Source: Oenanthe sinensis (lineage: Eukaryota; Streptophyta; Magnoliopsida; Apiales; Apiaceae). Taken from it: a stretch of 64,000 bases of DNA. Where the stretch lies: NCBI GenBank assembly GCA_028671895.1, contig CM053794.1, positions 44,346,501 through 44,410,500 of the forward strand. Reading direction: 5' to 3'. Below are positions 25,701 through 36,793 of this stretch, in pieces; positions within the stretch are counted from its first letter, which is position 1, and every line of letters begins with the position of its first letter. The position numbers were made by a program, and so were the translations under genes. A model generated the notes under the pieces. It was not told the origin of the DNA. It saw only the letters and a list, made by a program, of their open reading frames with translations, and did no database searches.

Positions 25701-28700
25701 TAAAATAAATAACTCCAAACGGGGCCATAATTAAACTACTTTAAGATCATAGATAAGTTAACTAAGCAGGAAAGAGTCTTCAGGTAACGTTTATGCACAA
25801 TTCTGGACACCAGTGGATGAATTCACATTCACCTGCCACTTTGCGTGTTAGAGTGAAATGGAACTTTTGTTTTTCTGAAACTCCATCGTTGTATCATATT
25901 ATATTACATATTTAATAAGAATTATGCCAACTAATATAAGTATGGTGATATTGAGATTATATTTAACTTAAACATTAAAAACACAAAACGATTAAAATAT
26001 TAATATTTACTCTCACCGTACAAATTGTCATGAAATTTCACTTGTATGAATATTTTTTCAACTGCTTCTTTTAATATCTAATAAATATTATTTATACTCT
26101 CGGTGTTTATATAGCTAGTGTAACATCTATTGCATTAACTGAAAGTTTAACTGTAACTGGGGCAGATAAACTAACCTTTGTAACAGATAGTGCTGACTGG
26201 ATGACAAAGTTCCCAAATGGATCCAGTAATATCATGGAAGCATTAGGACTTCTAACCAACTCTGTTATGATTCTTGTGCATTGCTCACCGCTAGATTCAA
26301 TTAGACATTTCTCAACAACATTGCTCCCGTACTTGTTACAGGAGATAGACACATAATTTCCTTGAAGTTGTCTCACAATACCGCCAGTGATATCTGGTTC
26401 CTTTAGACCCAGCAAATGTTGCAGGACATAATTGCTAATTGTAAAAAAAAACATATTAGTTCCTGAACCATAATTAAGTACAGCAGAAGAATACAAGGAG
26501 TATTAACAGACCCAAAAGGATGTTCTGCCAGGTGCGCTGCAGTGGCTATGATTTCAGAAACTAGAACTTGTCTAGGTATTCCCAAAGACTTCTCTACACA
26601 TGACTGCATCACACAACATCCAGTTTTGCTTGTAGCGACTTCAAAACAGTTCGATGCTATGTTATTGAGAATATACTGCCAATCACAAGCCAGAAGAGTG
26701 AGTTAATTTAGTTCAACCAAATACCCTACTTCATATAAATCTTGGTATCAGATTAAAAAAATACACAGGTGAAAAATGATCTGATATTTGAACTGGTGCT
26801 CAGGTCATACGAAAAGAGAGTAGGAAATAAAAGAGATAACATTATGCTGGAGATTTCTCTGAAATGGACTAACAGAACATATTATTTAGCCCGGCTAAGA
26901 AATTATACCACAAAAATCAAACTATTTGCAAAATATAACTGCTGTGACTTGTCATCTAAACAAATTTGATGGTAAAAAAAACAAACAGGAAAGCCATGAA
27001 ACTCAAAGGGAGCCGAGGATAAATTGGAAAACTGAAACATAAACATATAAATTCATGAATCCAAAAGCAAAAGAGGATTAAATGCCTCAGCCAGAATTTG
27101 TATAAAACGATTTGACTTCCACATCCATATCATATAAGGGGATAGTGGTACTGCAACTCTAACAAACATGGACACTAACAAAAGACAGCACGTGCTCCAG
27201 ATATCAATAGTAAATGCACATTATAGTTTAATATACTGTATTACAACATTTCCAGGTAAATATTCCTGGATCATACTAGGGTAAATGCACATTATAGGTT
27301 TGTGATTAATCAAATTAATGGGTAAGTATATTAGAATGGACTTCATCAGTGATGTGACTGATGTCTTATAAGTTCTATACAAAATTAGAGAAAGGCTGAA
27401 AGAGATTCCAATATGAAAGTAAAAGCAAGAAAAAATAAAAGAAAGAAAATCACTAATAATATTATAAATATAATGAGTTGAGATAAGCAACAATACATCA
27501 CATACATGTTTATGTATTTACACCCGGATTTACTAATCAAGATCATGTGTGTAGTACTTGACAAATTTCTTCCTAAAGTCTATTCTCTAAATCATGCCAC
27601 TAGAAATCAAGCATATTCCTTGGAAAGGCTTCCAAAAAAACAATAATGTAAACCTAAAAGTCGGCCATCAGATTTTGTTTGAAAAGTTGGCCAGTTAAAG
27701 AAACTAATGACTTATGCGGTAATTATTATACTACAAACTCTATTATAACCTCGAAACTGAGGACTTCACAGACCAATTATGTGCGAAGTCAAGTGTATTC
27801 TTCATCTAAAAAAAAGTTAATATTAATTAAATACGAAATTACAGTAACTATCCAGTATATTTTTATTACCAACAAGGGAACCTGCAGCCAGAGTGTGCAA
27901 CTTGGATAAGCCACAGCGGACCGATCACCCAAACACAAATACAGCTAGGATCTTAATTCTTACTTATTCTTAGCCTAATTACTATTTTCAAAACAAAACA
28001 AAAAATGCAATGCATGTAATTATACCAAGTTGTATTCATTAGAGAAATGATTCAAGCAATGCTGAACCACATGATGACCATTGGTGTCCCTAGCCAATAT
28101 CGCAGCACTCGGGCTTATAGCTGCCACTAGCAACGAAACCTGATGGGGAGAACTAACATACTCCATCAACGTTTGTATCCCACGAGTCCTGCACCAAAAT
28201 CAAACACATTATATAAATCTACCACCTAAAGAAACAAACAATAATATCCAATTAATACCAACTAAATAATCTTACCCGTGCGGATTACAACAAACAGAAA
28301 TAAACTTAAACACACTCTTGGTAACATAGAGAATAATCATAGTCCTCTGATCTTCATTACATGAACCAATAAGCTTCTTAACAAAATTATTACCAAATTG
28401 GTTTTTCATCAGATCATCAATAGAATGAATAATCTCTGATAAAATCATTTCGATTTCTTGTGGGCTTGGGTCCAAGAACCTTTTTTGCAATATTTTAGAA
28501 TAATGTTGGTCCTTAGCAAGAGAAATAATAGAACCCCATATATCACTTAAATTCAAAGGACTCCTCACTTGGGCCAACCCAATATCTACCCCACCAAGAT
28601 CAACATAATGTGGTGAACTTTGTTTCTTGCTGATCAAGAAATCCAATTGTTGGGACCCACAAGCCAAGCTCCGGTCACCAAACATAGACGGAGCTGGAGC

Positions 28701-29030
28701 AATCACCGGAGGAGTGTTTACAGAAAACCCTTGTGGGCCCAAAATCAGATTTCGTGGGCCCACCCCAGAACCCATTTGACCCTGTCGAAACCTTAAACTC
28801 TGCAAACTCCCATCAACATGAAAACTACTACTCAAGGTCTGTGTTCTCTGAGAAAGCAGAGGCTCGCCGGAGAAACTGAGAGAAGAAAAGGCAGATTCTA
28901 GGGTTTGATGAGAAAAGTAAAGGGGGTTTTGAAAGGCAGTGTTGTTGTATATATTTTGATTAGACACAAAATTAGTACTACTAGTATATAATGTAGAGTT
29001 TTGATATGGGTCATCTTTATAAAACTCCAT
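22730..29030 (-). CDS. Pumilio (PUF) RNA-binding protein, APUM7-12 type
   Basis: Five exons: 29030-28276, 28188-28026, 26675-26512, 26434-26176 and 22843-22730, giving 484 residues in one frame. Residues 1-150 are a low-complexity Ser/Asn/Gln-rich tail; the PUF array starts near 155. Recognition helices in order: DQHYSKILQ (R1), NQFGNNFVK (R2), NPHGTRGIQ (R3), DTNGHHVVQ (R4), TKTGCCVMQ (R5), HPFGNYVLQ (R6), NKYGSNVVE (R7), DPFGNFVIQ (R8) and the C-terminal NLYGRKILA. PUF proteins bind UGUA-type sites in 3' UTRs and repress or destabilise mRNA in the cytoplasm. The R8-R5 code (N..Q, S..E, N..Q, C..Q) still predicts UGUA, while R4 and R2 deviate. The start is the ATG at 29030. The last intron is 3.3 kb and holds a tRNA gene, two transposon relics and an 81-bp duplication. 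Confidence 0.92.
23040..23111 (+). tRNA. tRNA-Gly (anticodon UCC), with damaged T-loop
   Basis: A 72-nt cloverleaf can be drawn. The acceptor is GCGTTTG/CAAACAC, the D-arm GTCC/GGAT, the anticodon stem ATTGC/GCAAT around the loop CTTCCAA (anticodon TCC), the T-stem CCGGG/CCCGG, and A is the discriminator base. A T-rich run follows at about 23119. Two features are poor: C2 faces A71 in the acceptor, and the T-loop reads TTTGACT, so the near-universal C56 of the TTC motif, which is also part of the internal B box, is lost. T5-A68 looks like a compensated pair. It may be a pseudogene or weakly expressed. It lies in the last Pumilio intron, on the opposite strand. Confidence 0.85.
23418..24691. 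mobile_element. Inverted-repeat DNA transposon relic in the Pumilio intron
   Basis: The left end ACTAGTCCATGGTTGTTAAG and the right end, read on the other strand as ACTAGTGCATGGTTGTTACG, are near-identical inverted copies. Both are followed inward by clustered GTCGAC/CGACTAGTCG words. Inside lie a plus-strand frame (24369-24689), an acidic minus-strand tail (REEDMDEEMTFDA, ending 23706) and three imperfect GAAAAAACGTTTTATGTGCA blocks (about 24050-24180). The acidic tail may be the last piece of a transposase. The family is not assigned; hAT is one possibility. Confidence 0.65.
23755..23785. repeat. 9-bp GGGTGGTAG tandem repeat
   Basis: About three copies of a nine-base GGTAGGGTG unit, followed by related GTGGAGTAGTG copies up to about 23825, inside the inverted-repeat element. 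Confidence 0.75.
25345..25425. repeat. Direct duplicate of the exon 4/intron 4 boundary of the Pumilio gene
   Basis: This 81-bp segment matches 26105-26185 at 76 of 81 positions by eye, with an offset of 760 bp. The 26105-26185 copy contains the last 10 nt of Pumilio exon 4, its donor site and 71 nt of intron. The copy here therefore includes a decoy donor within the same intron. Confidence 0.9.
25493..25726. mobile_element. GTTTGG-ended MITE in the Pumilio intron
   Basis: The left end GCCCGTTTGCAGTTTGG and right end CCAAACGGGGCC form an inverted repeat. The interior is made of AAATAAGT/ACTTATTT words and AGTACATAAATGTGTACTTTTT. It belongs to the family recurring at 33.3-33.97, 55.66-55.89 and 63.21-63.41 kb. 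Confidence 0.75.
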
Positions 29031-30539
29031 TAAAAACAAGAAACAAAGATTGGTCTAGTGTAATAATATGTGATTTTAAGGATGTTGTAACAAAAGAGCT
29101 AGTTGTAATAGGAATAATAATAATATCTAATGATACATACAGAAAATAGGGTTTGTTGAAAAGGGAAAGAAGGGGAGTTAGGGGTTTTGATTTAGGGGGG
29201 GGGGGGGAGATGGAGAGACTAAGGGGGGATAGAGATGGAAAGGAGCGTGACTTGAGTATACACAAACACTCCAGAGGAGAAGACCCCCATGCAATTATAC
29301 CAATGTTTTCACTGCCAACTCATTACCCTTTTTATTTTAATTGAATTAAAATACATTAGTACTAATATTTTAATTAATTTACATTTATCTTGTGACAAGG
29401 GATCGGGACATCATTGATCATCGTTTCAACTTGAAAATAATGAGTATATATTTTTATTTGTCAGTTTTCTAGTTACAATTATTTTAGTGAGTAAAGTCGG
29501 TTATCTTATTAATTAAATAATATATATATATATTAATTTCAATTGAAAGTTTCTTATTTTTCTTGAATTTCAAAAGGAAAATTAAACTTTTAAATTTATA
29601 TTAATGAAAAGTATTATCCATCATTGTACATTTACTTATACTTTGAAATCTCTGAGTAATTGTTTTAATTAATTCAATTTTTTTTACCTTTAATCTTTAA
29701 TTATTGTTATATTGAAGTTCACTGTATAAAACATATAAAAAATTATAAAACATTAAAAATAATTATGAATAATATAATTAAGTAACACAAAAAAAATTAT
29801 AGAAAATTATTCACTATTAATACTCTGCAATTTTGTATTCTATATTTTTTATATGCAATAATATTTATATTTATTTTATAATTATATTTGTTATTTAATT
29901 TTCCAATTACTCAAATAAAAAAAAATTACCTAACGTGGAATTGCTCATATTTCAAGTCAAAATCCTGTTAATTTTATCAAGTAAAAATAGTAAAGGAACG
30001 ACTCACTGACCGGGTATAAGATCTTTTTGAACATAGCATAAATTTTTGATTGACCCAACTCTATCCTCGAGACCTCGACACGACAACGCCTTTGACCAGA
30101 CTCTATAGTCCATGGTGGACATCAACACATTCATATGACCAGAAGGTCCAGAATACAACACTCGCCTATTTCAATGAAATTACACAGAAAGTTCAAGTTC
30201 AGTCTCCAGCTGAATTATCCGCATGAATTGATCAAAATAAATTAATACTCTTTTGTATTAAAAAAATTGTGGAACAACAGTAGACCTGTAATTCGTGATT
30301 ACAATACCTATTTGATTACACGGTATGTTGTATGCTTTTCATTTCATTTTAATTGTTATTTTATAAAATTCTATATTAATTATCCACTTTTTTATTCAAT
30401 AATCATTTATTGACACATTTTTAAAATTATATTCTTTTATTTTCATTTTAAATATTGACTTTCTTTATATGTATTTTAATATAAATATATATATATAATA
30501 TAAATTTATAAATTATTAATTTTTTACCTCCAAAGTGTC

Positions 30540-31245
30540 GTCTACCCTTTGTTTTTTCTCAAGCTAACCGAGGGCTTTCACTGAGTTTTTTAACGGTGGA
30601 AAATCGCAATTTCTTAGTTTTTTCCGTTTTCGTTGATTTCCCTTCAATAAAACCGATTTTTTTTGTGTTTGTTTGTCTCTCCTTTTAGAGTGTTTGTTTG
30701 TCTCTCCTTTTGAAGTGTTTTCTTATATTTTTGTTTAATTATGTTTGGATTTATTCGGTGGTGGATCTTTAATTTTGAAAATATTTTTGTTGATGTTTTT
30801 GGGATCCGAAAAGCCAGCATCGAAACTGGGGCGGTGGTGATTATTGCAATAACTCAAAAATTGTTCATCATTTAGGGGTTTCCACTTTCAGCATGTCTAT
30901 AGCTAGTATCCGACATGTAGATAGCTGGGGTGCCGCTCCTTCAACATCAGTTTATGCAATTGGGGTTTCTGAACACTGGGCTAACAATGGTTTTTATGTG
31001 ATAAAGTTAATTGTGATGTTATTTATTTCAGGGATGTTGGTGCAATTTGGATCGTTTCAGATGTTTTCGATTTCGTTTTTAGCTTCAAGAATTTTTAAAT
31101 TTTGTGTGTTAAACGATCAGAAAACAAATCAGCTAATTGTTTTTACTATATTATTTGTTTTCTAACCTGGTTGCATCGGCAGTTGGAAATTTATCCCGAC
31201 TGTGTTATGTTCTATTTAATGAAAACTGCTATTTGTTCGTCAAAA
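30540..31245 (+). mobile_element. Possible LINE/SINE-type retroposon relic
   Basis: A segment with composition unlike its AT-rich flanks ends in TTTAATGAAAACTGCTATTTG followed by a short A-rich tail, as seen at 3' ends of plant LINE-like copies. Near its start a 25-bp unit beginning GTGTTTGTTTGTCTCTCC is tandemly repeated (30665-30689 and 30690-30714). No reverse transcriptase or endonuclease motif is visible, so this is a tentative call. Confidence 0.3.
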
Positions 31246-31360
31246 AATGAAGATTAATATTTAAATATTTATTTAAACAATTATAAAAAATTATTTTAAC
31301 ATTATTTAAAAAATATTAAAATCATAATTAATTTAAAACGGTGAGGGGGGGTAATATTAT

Positions 31361-31608
31361 GCTCCTTCCGTCTCAATTCAAGTCGTTTGTTTTGACTTTT
31401 CGTGGTCAATTTGACTAAAATTTGACCGAAGATTAAAAATTATTCTTTCACAAGTTTTGAAAATTAAAAGTTACATTTTAAAATAGATTAAATATATTTT
31501 CTAATGATATTTTTTTATAATTATATAATATATGTATTTTTCGGTCAAAACTTAGTCAATTTGACTCCAAAAAATCAAACAAGACACTTGAATTAGGACG
31601 GAGGAAGT
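31361..31608. mobile_element. Stowaway MITE (mariner-like)
   Basis: The left end CTCCTTCCGTCTCAATTCAAG and right end CTTGAATTAGGACGGAGGAAG are inverted repeats of the Stowaway CTCCCTCCGT type, flanked by TA. It is about 250 bp, non-coding and foldable. Confidence 0.8.
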
Positions 31609-31765
31609 ATATAATTTTCAATCAAAATTGAGTCAACTTAACCGAAAAAAATTAAATATGACAGATAATTTGAACGAAGGGGAGTATTTTATAAATTTGA
31701 AAAATAAATATAAAAAATGATAAAAATTTAACCAAACATTAAATTTATTTATTTTAAATTCATTT

Positions 31766-32043
31766 ACTCCCTTTGTCCCATTTTATTTAGCTGGGTTTTT
31801 ATTTTAGTTTGTCTCAAAAATCTGTTTTCTTTCCTTTAATATACATTTAAATTTCATCCATACCCTTATTAATTATGTATTGGTAATATACTATTTGTAT
31901 TATTCAAGTTAAGAATTCCTCTTCTTTTATGCCTATACATTAGTGTAATTATAAGGATATTTTAGTTAAAGTAGAGATAAAATTTACTTTTTTTAATACG
32001 TGTATAAAAATTAAAGAAGCCAATTAAAATGAGACGGAGAGAG
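31766..32043. mobile_element. Stowaway MITE (mariner-like)
   Basis: The left end CTCCCTTTGTCCCATTTTA and right end AAAATGAGACGGAGAGAG are inverted repeats flanked by TA. It is about 280 bp with no coding potential. Confidence 0.8.
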
Positions 32044-32384
32044 TATCATTGTATACCGCTCAACCATGCCTAATACCCATCTTTAAATGCACTTCATTAC
32101 GGAGTAACTACTACGGTCTTAAACAAATGCATAAGCAGTTGATATGTTGATTACATGATTTACGGTAGTAATAAATTACACCTAAATTATAAACGTTTCT
32201 TTATGTATAGTACCCCTTTCTATCTACTGACTACATTTTATGTATAGTATAAAATTTTGAATAAAATTTATATAAATAAATAATAAAACAAATGAGAAAA
32301 TAAAAATTATTAATGGTAGACATTGGAGGAAAATAGTGAAGAATGAGAATGAAACCTTTTTCAAAAAAATGACTAATATTAGTA

Positions 32385-32600
32385 CTCTCCCCATTATAAA
32401 ATAAGCACTAGTTTTGATTTTTTACACACATTTTAAGGTGTAAAAAATTTATTTTCGTAATTCATTTTTTTAATTTTTAAAAACAAAATTAAATAATATA
32501 TTTTTATTCAAAAATAAAATTTAAAAACTCAATTATGCAAGTAATATTTTTTAACACCTTAAAATAAGCTCAAACCCACACTTATTTTGAAATAAATGAA
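32385..32600. mobile_element. Degraded Stowaway-like element
   Basis: A left end reading CTCTCCCCATTATAAAATAAGC after TA, and a distal CTTATTTTGAAATAA complement near 32580, suggest an old Stowaway copy whose right terminus has decayed. Confidence 0.4.
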
Positions 32601-32770
32601 AAGCATTTTTTTAAAATTTATGTCTGTATTTCCTCAGTAGTCAATGAAAATCATAAATTCTATCTTCAACTAATTACCAACCTGCTAATAAAATTGGAAT
32701 TACATGCCAAAACGTACCTAACCATTAATACATGCAACACCATTAATTAATAATGCATCCCATATCTGCC

Positions 32771-32779
32771 CTATAAATA
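32771..32779 (+). promoter_or_regulatory. TATA box of the lipid-transfer gene
   Basis: CTATAAATA lies 104-112 nt upstream of the ATG at 32883, in a typical position given a leader of about 80 nt. An ATGCATCCC / CATGCAACA pair (RY-like) lies 20-50 bp further up. Confidence 0.7.
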
Positions 32780-32882
32780 GTACTCCAAATCAACCATTGC
32801 ACGTCACACAACTTGATAATATATCTACAAATATTGTAATAGTTGAATTGTAATCATATAGTATTAAATTTTTTTGGAAAAA

Positions 32883-33185
32883 ATGGCAATGAAAGCTAAT
32901 GGAATGAGCAAGATGATATCAATTGCTATTGTTTTGGCAATGATAATGGCAGAAGTTGAGGTGACAAGAGCAGTGTGCGATATAAGTTCCCTTTTCTCAT
33001 GCCTTCCGGTAATAAAAGATCCGAGTCTGGAACCAACAGCTGATTGTTGTACTAATTTAAGAGCACAACAACCATGCTTCTGCGTTTACCTCAGGGATCC
33101 CAGATACAGAGCTTACTTTAATTCTCCTGGTGCTAAGAAACTTGGTTCTGCTTGTGGGGTTGCCACTCCTAAATGTAATAATTAG
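32883..33185 (+). CDS. Non-specific lipid-transfer protein, type 2
   Basis: Single-exon gene of 100 residues. Residues 1-30 form a signal peptide (MAMKANGMSKMISIAIVLAM... ending TRA), and the mature part is about 70 residues, the size of the 7-kDa type-2 class. The eight-cysteine motif is complete: C-x7-C-x14-CC-x8-CxC-x23-C-x6-C, with Phe between the two cysteines of CFC, as is usual for type 2. These small secreted helical proteins carry lipids in the apoplast and contribute to cuticle or suberin deposition and defence. No other start is plausible: the ATG at 32883 is the first after the TATA box and gives the signal peptide. The gene is alone, flanked by MITE copies on both sides. Confidence 0.93.
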   Translation: MAMKANGMSKMISIAIVLAMIMAEVEVTRAVCDISSLFSCLPVIKDPSLEPTADCCTNLRAQQPCFCVYLRDPRYRAYFNSPGAKKLGSACGVATPKCNN

Positions 33186-33289
33186 TTAATTTTAAATCTA
33201 CTTATTTCACAGTTTAAATTAGCATGCGGAGTACTGATTTTTCAATGACTTTTTACTCTTACCTAACAAATAAAATAAGGTTTAGATTT

Positions 33290-33680
33290 ATTCCTGATAA
33301 ATAAGTGTTTATATTAAAAAAACACATTTATGTACTTTTTTTCAATTTATTTTTCAAAAATAAGACGAATCAAACGAAATTATATATAATGCTCGTTTAT
33401 GATCTTATTTCTGAAAATAATTAATCATATAAATGTGTACTTTTTCGGCAAATAATACTTGTTTTTATTTTAAAACTTAAATCTAACCTTAAAATTTTAA
33501 AACAAATACTTTTTTAAAAAAATTCATAAAATATGCTTTAAAAAAAAATTAAACTAACTTAAAATAAAATTACTCAAACACATGTATCCAACTTAAAATA
33601 AAAACTACCATTTTTGATTTAAAACAAATAAATTATATTTTAAATTATAAATAACTTATTTTAAATTAAACCAAACTAAG
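33290..33680. mobile_element. Degenerate copy of the GTTTGG/AAATAAGT MITE family
   Basis: The stretch from about 33332 (TCAATTTATTTTTCAAAAATAAGAC...) to 33545 aligns by eye with 25432-25690, including ACGAAATTATATA and AATGTGTACTTTTTC. The outer limits are blurred and it abuts the nested pair that follows. Confidence 0.6.
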
Positions 33681-33974
33681 GGTCCGTTTCTTATAAATAA
33701 CTTACAAGCTGAAAATTGTATATAGACACCGTTTGTCTGGACTTATAAGCAGCTTATAAGCTGAAAAAATTGGTATATATGTACTTTTTCTGAAAATAAG
33801 TAACTTATTTCCAAATTTGGAAATAAGATTTGGTCTTAAATTTCTAAAAAATATATTAAATTTTTAAAAAAATATGAAAATACTTTAAAAAAAGAAGTAA
33901 CTTATTACTTATAAGCTAAGCCAAACACCCCCATAATTTCCAATTTATAAGCCACTTATATCCCAAACATGGCC
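33681..33974. mobile_element. Nested pair of GTTTGG-family MITEs
   Basis: Outer element: left end GGTCCGTTTCTTATAAATAAC, right end CCAAACATGGCC. Inside it, from about 33726 (ACACCGTTTGTCTGGACTTA) to 33932 (AAGCCAAACACCCCC), sits a second copy. The inner copy shares CAGCTTATAAGCTGAAAAA and TTTGGAAATAAGATTTGGTC with the element at 63206-63414. Confidence 0.75.
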
Positions 33975-34571
33975 TAATTCTATGAATCTATGTTGTCTGG
34001 TTAACTGATTAATTTTTTAATGTATCATAAAATAGATTATATATCCGTCAACAACTAATCAACTATACACATTAATATAGCCAGAGCCCTAGAGATAGGT
34101 GAGAAAACCTATATAAATATTAAAAAAAATATTGAAATAGCTAATGGTAAAAACTCCTCAAATTTATTGAGGTAGTTGACTTGCCCTTCGATAAATATTT
34201 TGAAAAGAATATAATAAAAATTAGCATCAAGATAAATTTTATAGCTTAATGTATTTATTTATGTAATAATTATCTCAAATACTACTGCAGAATGTTAAAT
34301 TTCGAAAATTGAGATTGAGATGTGTAATTACTAGTAATTACTAACCTCATTTCAAAACAAAAATAAAACATTACAAAACCCCGCCTACCCTCCCCCAAAT
34401 TTTCAACTCAAAATTACAAAAACATTGTTTTAGCGGACACTTCATTTTCAAACATTCCAATCGGCGGCATTTTGATTCCCCTACAAATACATATTCATTA
34501 TTTATATGTACTTCTCCAATATTTCTCTCCTCTCTCTATCAAATCTTTCTTGATAGAGATCGAAAACTACA
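33975..34571. other. Spacer and promoter of the cyclin A3 gene
   Basis: AT-rich spacer, then about 200 bp of promoter and leader. GC-richer patches TTTTAGCGGACA (about 34430) and TCGGCGGCATTTT (about 34461) resemble E2F-like sites expected for an S-phase gene, but the match is loose. There is a pyrimidine-rich leader (CTCTCCTCTCTCTATC) just before the ATG. Confidence 0.35.
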
Positions 34572-36793
34572 ATGTCTAAACAAGAAAACTCTGTACCTGT
34601 GACTCGTTTATCTCTAAAACGAGCTGCTCTGTCGATGGTCACACCAGAACCCGCATCCAAGAAGAGGGTTGCGTTGGGCGAGATCTCCAACAATTTGTCT
34701 AATGTTGTTTTCGGAAATGAGGACTTGTTGTGCAGGGAGTTTGATGTGCCTAAATGCTTACAGGAGAGAAAAAGAAAAAGGGTTGTTAAAGAAGACGTGG
34801 GTGTAGGTGTTGATGAGAAATTAGATGACCCACAGATGTGTGCTCCTTATGTTTGTGATATTTATCACTATCTTCACCAAATGGAGGTAGTTACATTTCT
34901 ATTTTATGATGATTTCATCTTTGTTTGGGAGATTGCATGCTGTTATGTATTGTTAGTTTGATTTGAATGGGTTCCTTTATTTTGTGTAAAGATTTAATTT
35001 TTATGAAGTTAAGTTCATTCTTGAAATTAGATTTATGGTTTTATTTAGTTTGTTTGATTTGAAAGGGTTCATGTATAATCTGTAAAGATTTGATTTTTAT
35101 CAAGTTTGGGTCATTCTTGAAATTACTTTATAGGGTTTTACCTAGTTTGATTTGAAAGGGTTCATTTCATTTCTGTAAAGATTCAATTTTTATGAACTTG
35201 AATTAGTTTTAGGGTTGTACTAGGTTTGTTTAATCGGATATTTAATGATAATTAAGGGATAATTTTTGACAAAACCAGAATTATTTTATAAGGGATCTAA
35301 ATTTTTTTTTTGAGAAATATAAGGGATCTAGATTGTAAGTTAACTTTCATGCATTTAATTAGCTTTGTTTATATTGTTGATATGAGAAATTGGTGCTACT
35401 ATTACCCAAACTTCTGGGTTTTGGACAAGTACTTGTTGGTCTGCATAAGAATGAGAGTTTTATGTGTAGTATACTAGTATGTATGTAGTCATGTACATTG
35501 TTTTTAAGAATTGTGGCTTAGCTTTATGTTGATATTGTTATTCAGATGGAGACTAAAAGAAGACCACTGCCAAATTATATTGAAAAGGTTCAAAAAGATG
35601 TGACCTCTAACATGAGAGGAATTTTGGTAGATTGGTTGGTTGAGGTTTCCATGGAGTACGAACTTCTTCCGGAAACTCTGTATTTAGCCGTTTCATTCAT
35701 TGATAGATACTTATCGGTTAATGTTCTAAATAGACAAAAGCTCCAACTTCTTGGTGTTTCTTCGTTTCTTATTGCCTCGTAAGCATCTAGAGCTTATGTT
35801 TGATAATCTTATTTCATTGTCCATTTGCCGTTCATTTATTTGCTCATGGATATTTACATTTGTGTTTTATTATTAGAAAATATGAAGAAATCAAGCCTAA
35901 CAATGTTTCAGACTTTTGTGATATCACTGATAACACGTACACACAACAAGAGGTAGTGAAAATGGAAGCCGATCTGCTAAAAACTCTCAAGTTTGAACTG
36001 GGAAACCCATCTGTTAAAACGTTTCTCGGGTGAGGGGAATTGTTTGCATAATCTACACTAATTAATTATTCTATTATATTATTCGGCAAAAGAGTTGCAT
36101 AATTATATGGCTAACCTTTTGTTTGGTCTTTCAGAAGATTTATTAGAGGTGCACTAGATAATCACGATGTGAGTCCTCTCTATAATATTATACTTTGTGT
36201 CTCTTAGATATGTAAATTCTGATAATTATGTTTACTTTGAAACAGGTTCCTAAATTGAAGTTTGAATTCTTGGCAAATTACCTTGCAGAACTAAGTTTGT
36301 TAGACTATGGATGCATTGAGTTTGTACCTTCTTTGGTAGCTGCTTCTGTAACATTTCTTGCACGATTCACCATTAGACCAAATGTGCATCCTTGGGTAAG
36401 GACCTAAAAGCTCTAACATGTGGATGATGAAAACTGAGCTTCAATATGATATTTTGATGCATGTTATAACTCATAAACTTTGAACTTATCTTTCAGAGCT
36501 TAGCTTTACAAAAAATCTCTGGATATAAATCAAAGGATTTAAAAGAATGTGTTCTTCTCTTGCACGGTCTGCAAATGGGGAGAAGAGGGGCTTCTCTGGT
36601 GGCTGTTAGAGACAAGTACAAGAAGCATAAGGTTTGTGTGGCCATACAAAACATTTGATGATTTATTCTTTACTTAATCATATGCATCTAGAAATCTGAT
36701 TTGAACTGCATAATGTTTTTGTAACAGTTCAAATGTGTGTCAACAATATCTCCCTCTCCAGAGATCCCTGTCTCCTTTTTCAATGATGTTTAA
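34572..36793 (+). CDS. CYCA3: A3-type cyclin
   Basis: Seven exons: 34572-34886, 35546-35778, 35877-36029, 36135-36168, 36246-36395, 36497-36631 and 36728-36793, giving 361 residues in one frame. The N-terminus has a destruction box RVALGEISN (RxxLxxIxN) after SKK. The cyclin N box starts at YLHQMEMETKRRPLPNYIEKVQ, followed by the A-type signature MRGILVDWLVEVSMEYELLPETLYLAVSFIDRYLS (MRGIL instead of MRAIL, as in plant A3 cyclins) and KYEEI. The C box ends AVRDKYKKHKFKCVSTISPSPEIPVSFF. A-type cyclins activate CDKA/CDKB kinases in S phase and are degraded by the APC/C through the D-box. Exon 4 is only 34 nt. The start codon is the first ATG after a pyrimidine-rich leader. Confidence 0.95.

Larger units (their letters stand above)
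29031..32770. other. Intergenic between Pumilio and the lipid-transfer gene, transposon-rich
   Basis: The first 250 bp are the Pumilio promoter and leader and include a 13-base G run (29195-29207). Beyond this the DNA is AT-rich, with a possible retroposon relic (30540-31245), two or three Stowaway elements (31.36-32.6 kb) and no supported gene. The frame at 30893-31165 lies in the relic and has no recognisable domain. Confidence 0.55.

Noticed and set aside
30893..31165. 90-codon frame that might be a membrane peptide
   Set aside because: It lies in a probable retroposon relic; hydrophobicity follows from T-rich codons and there is no family match.
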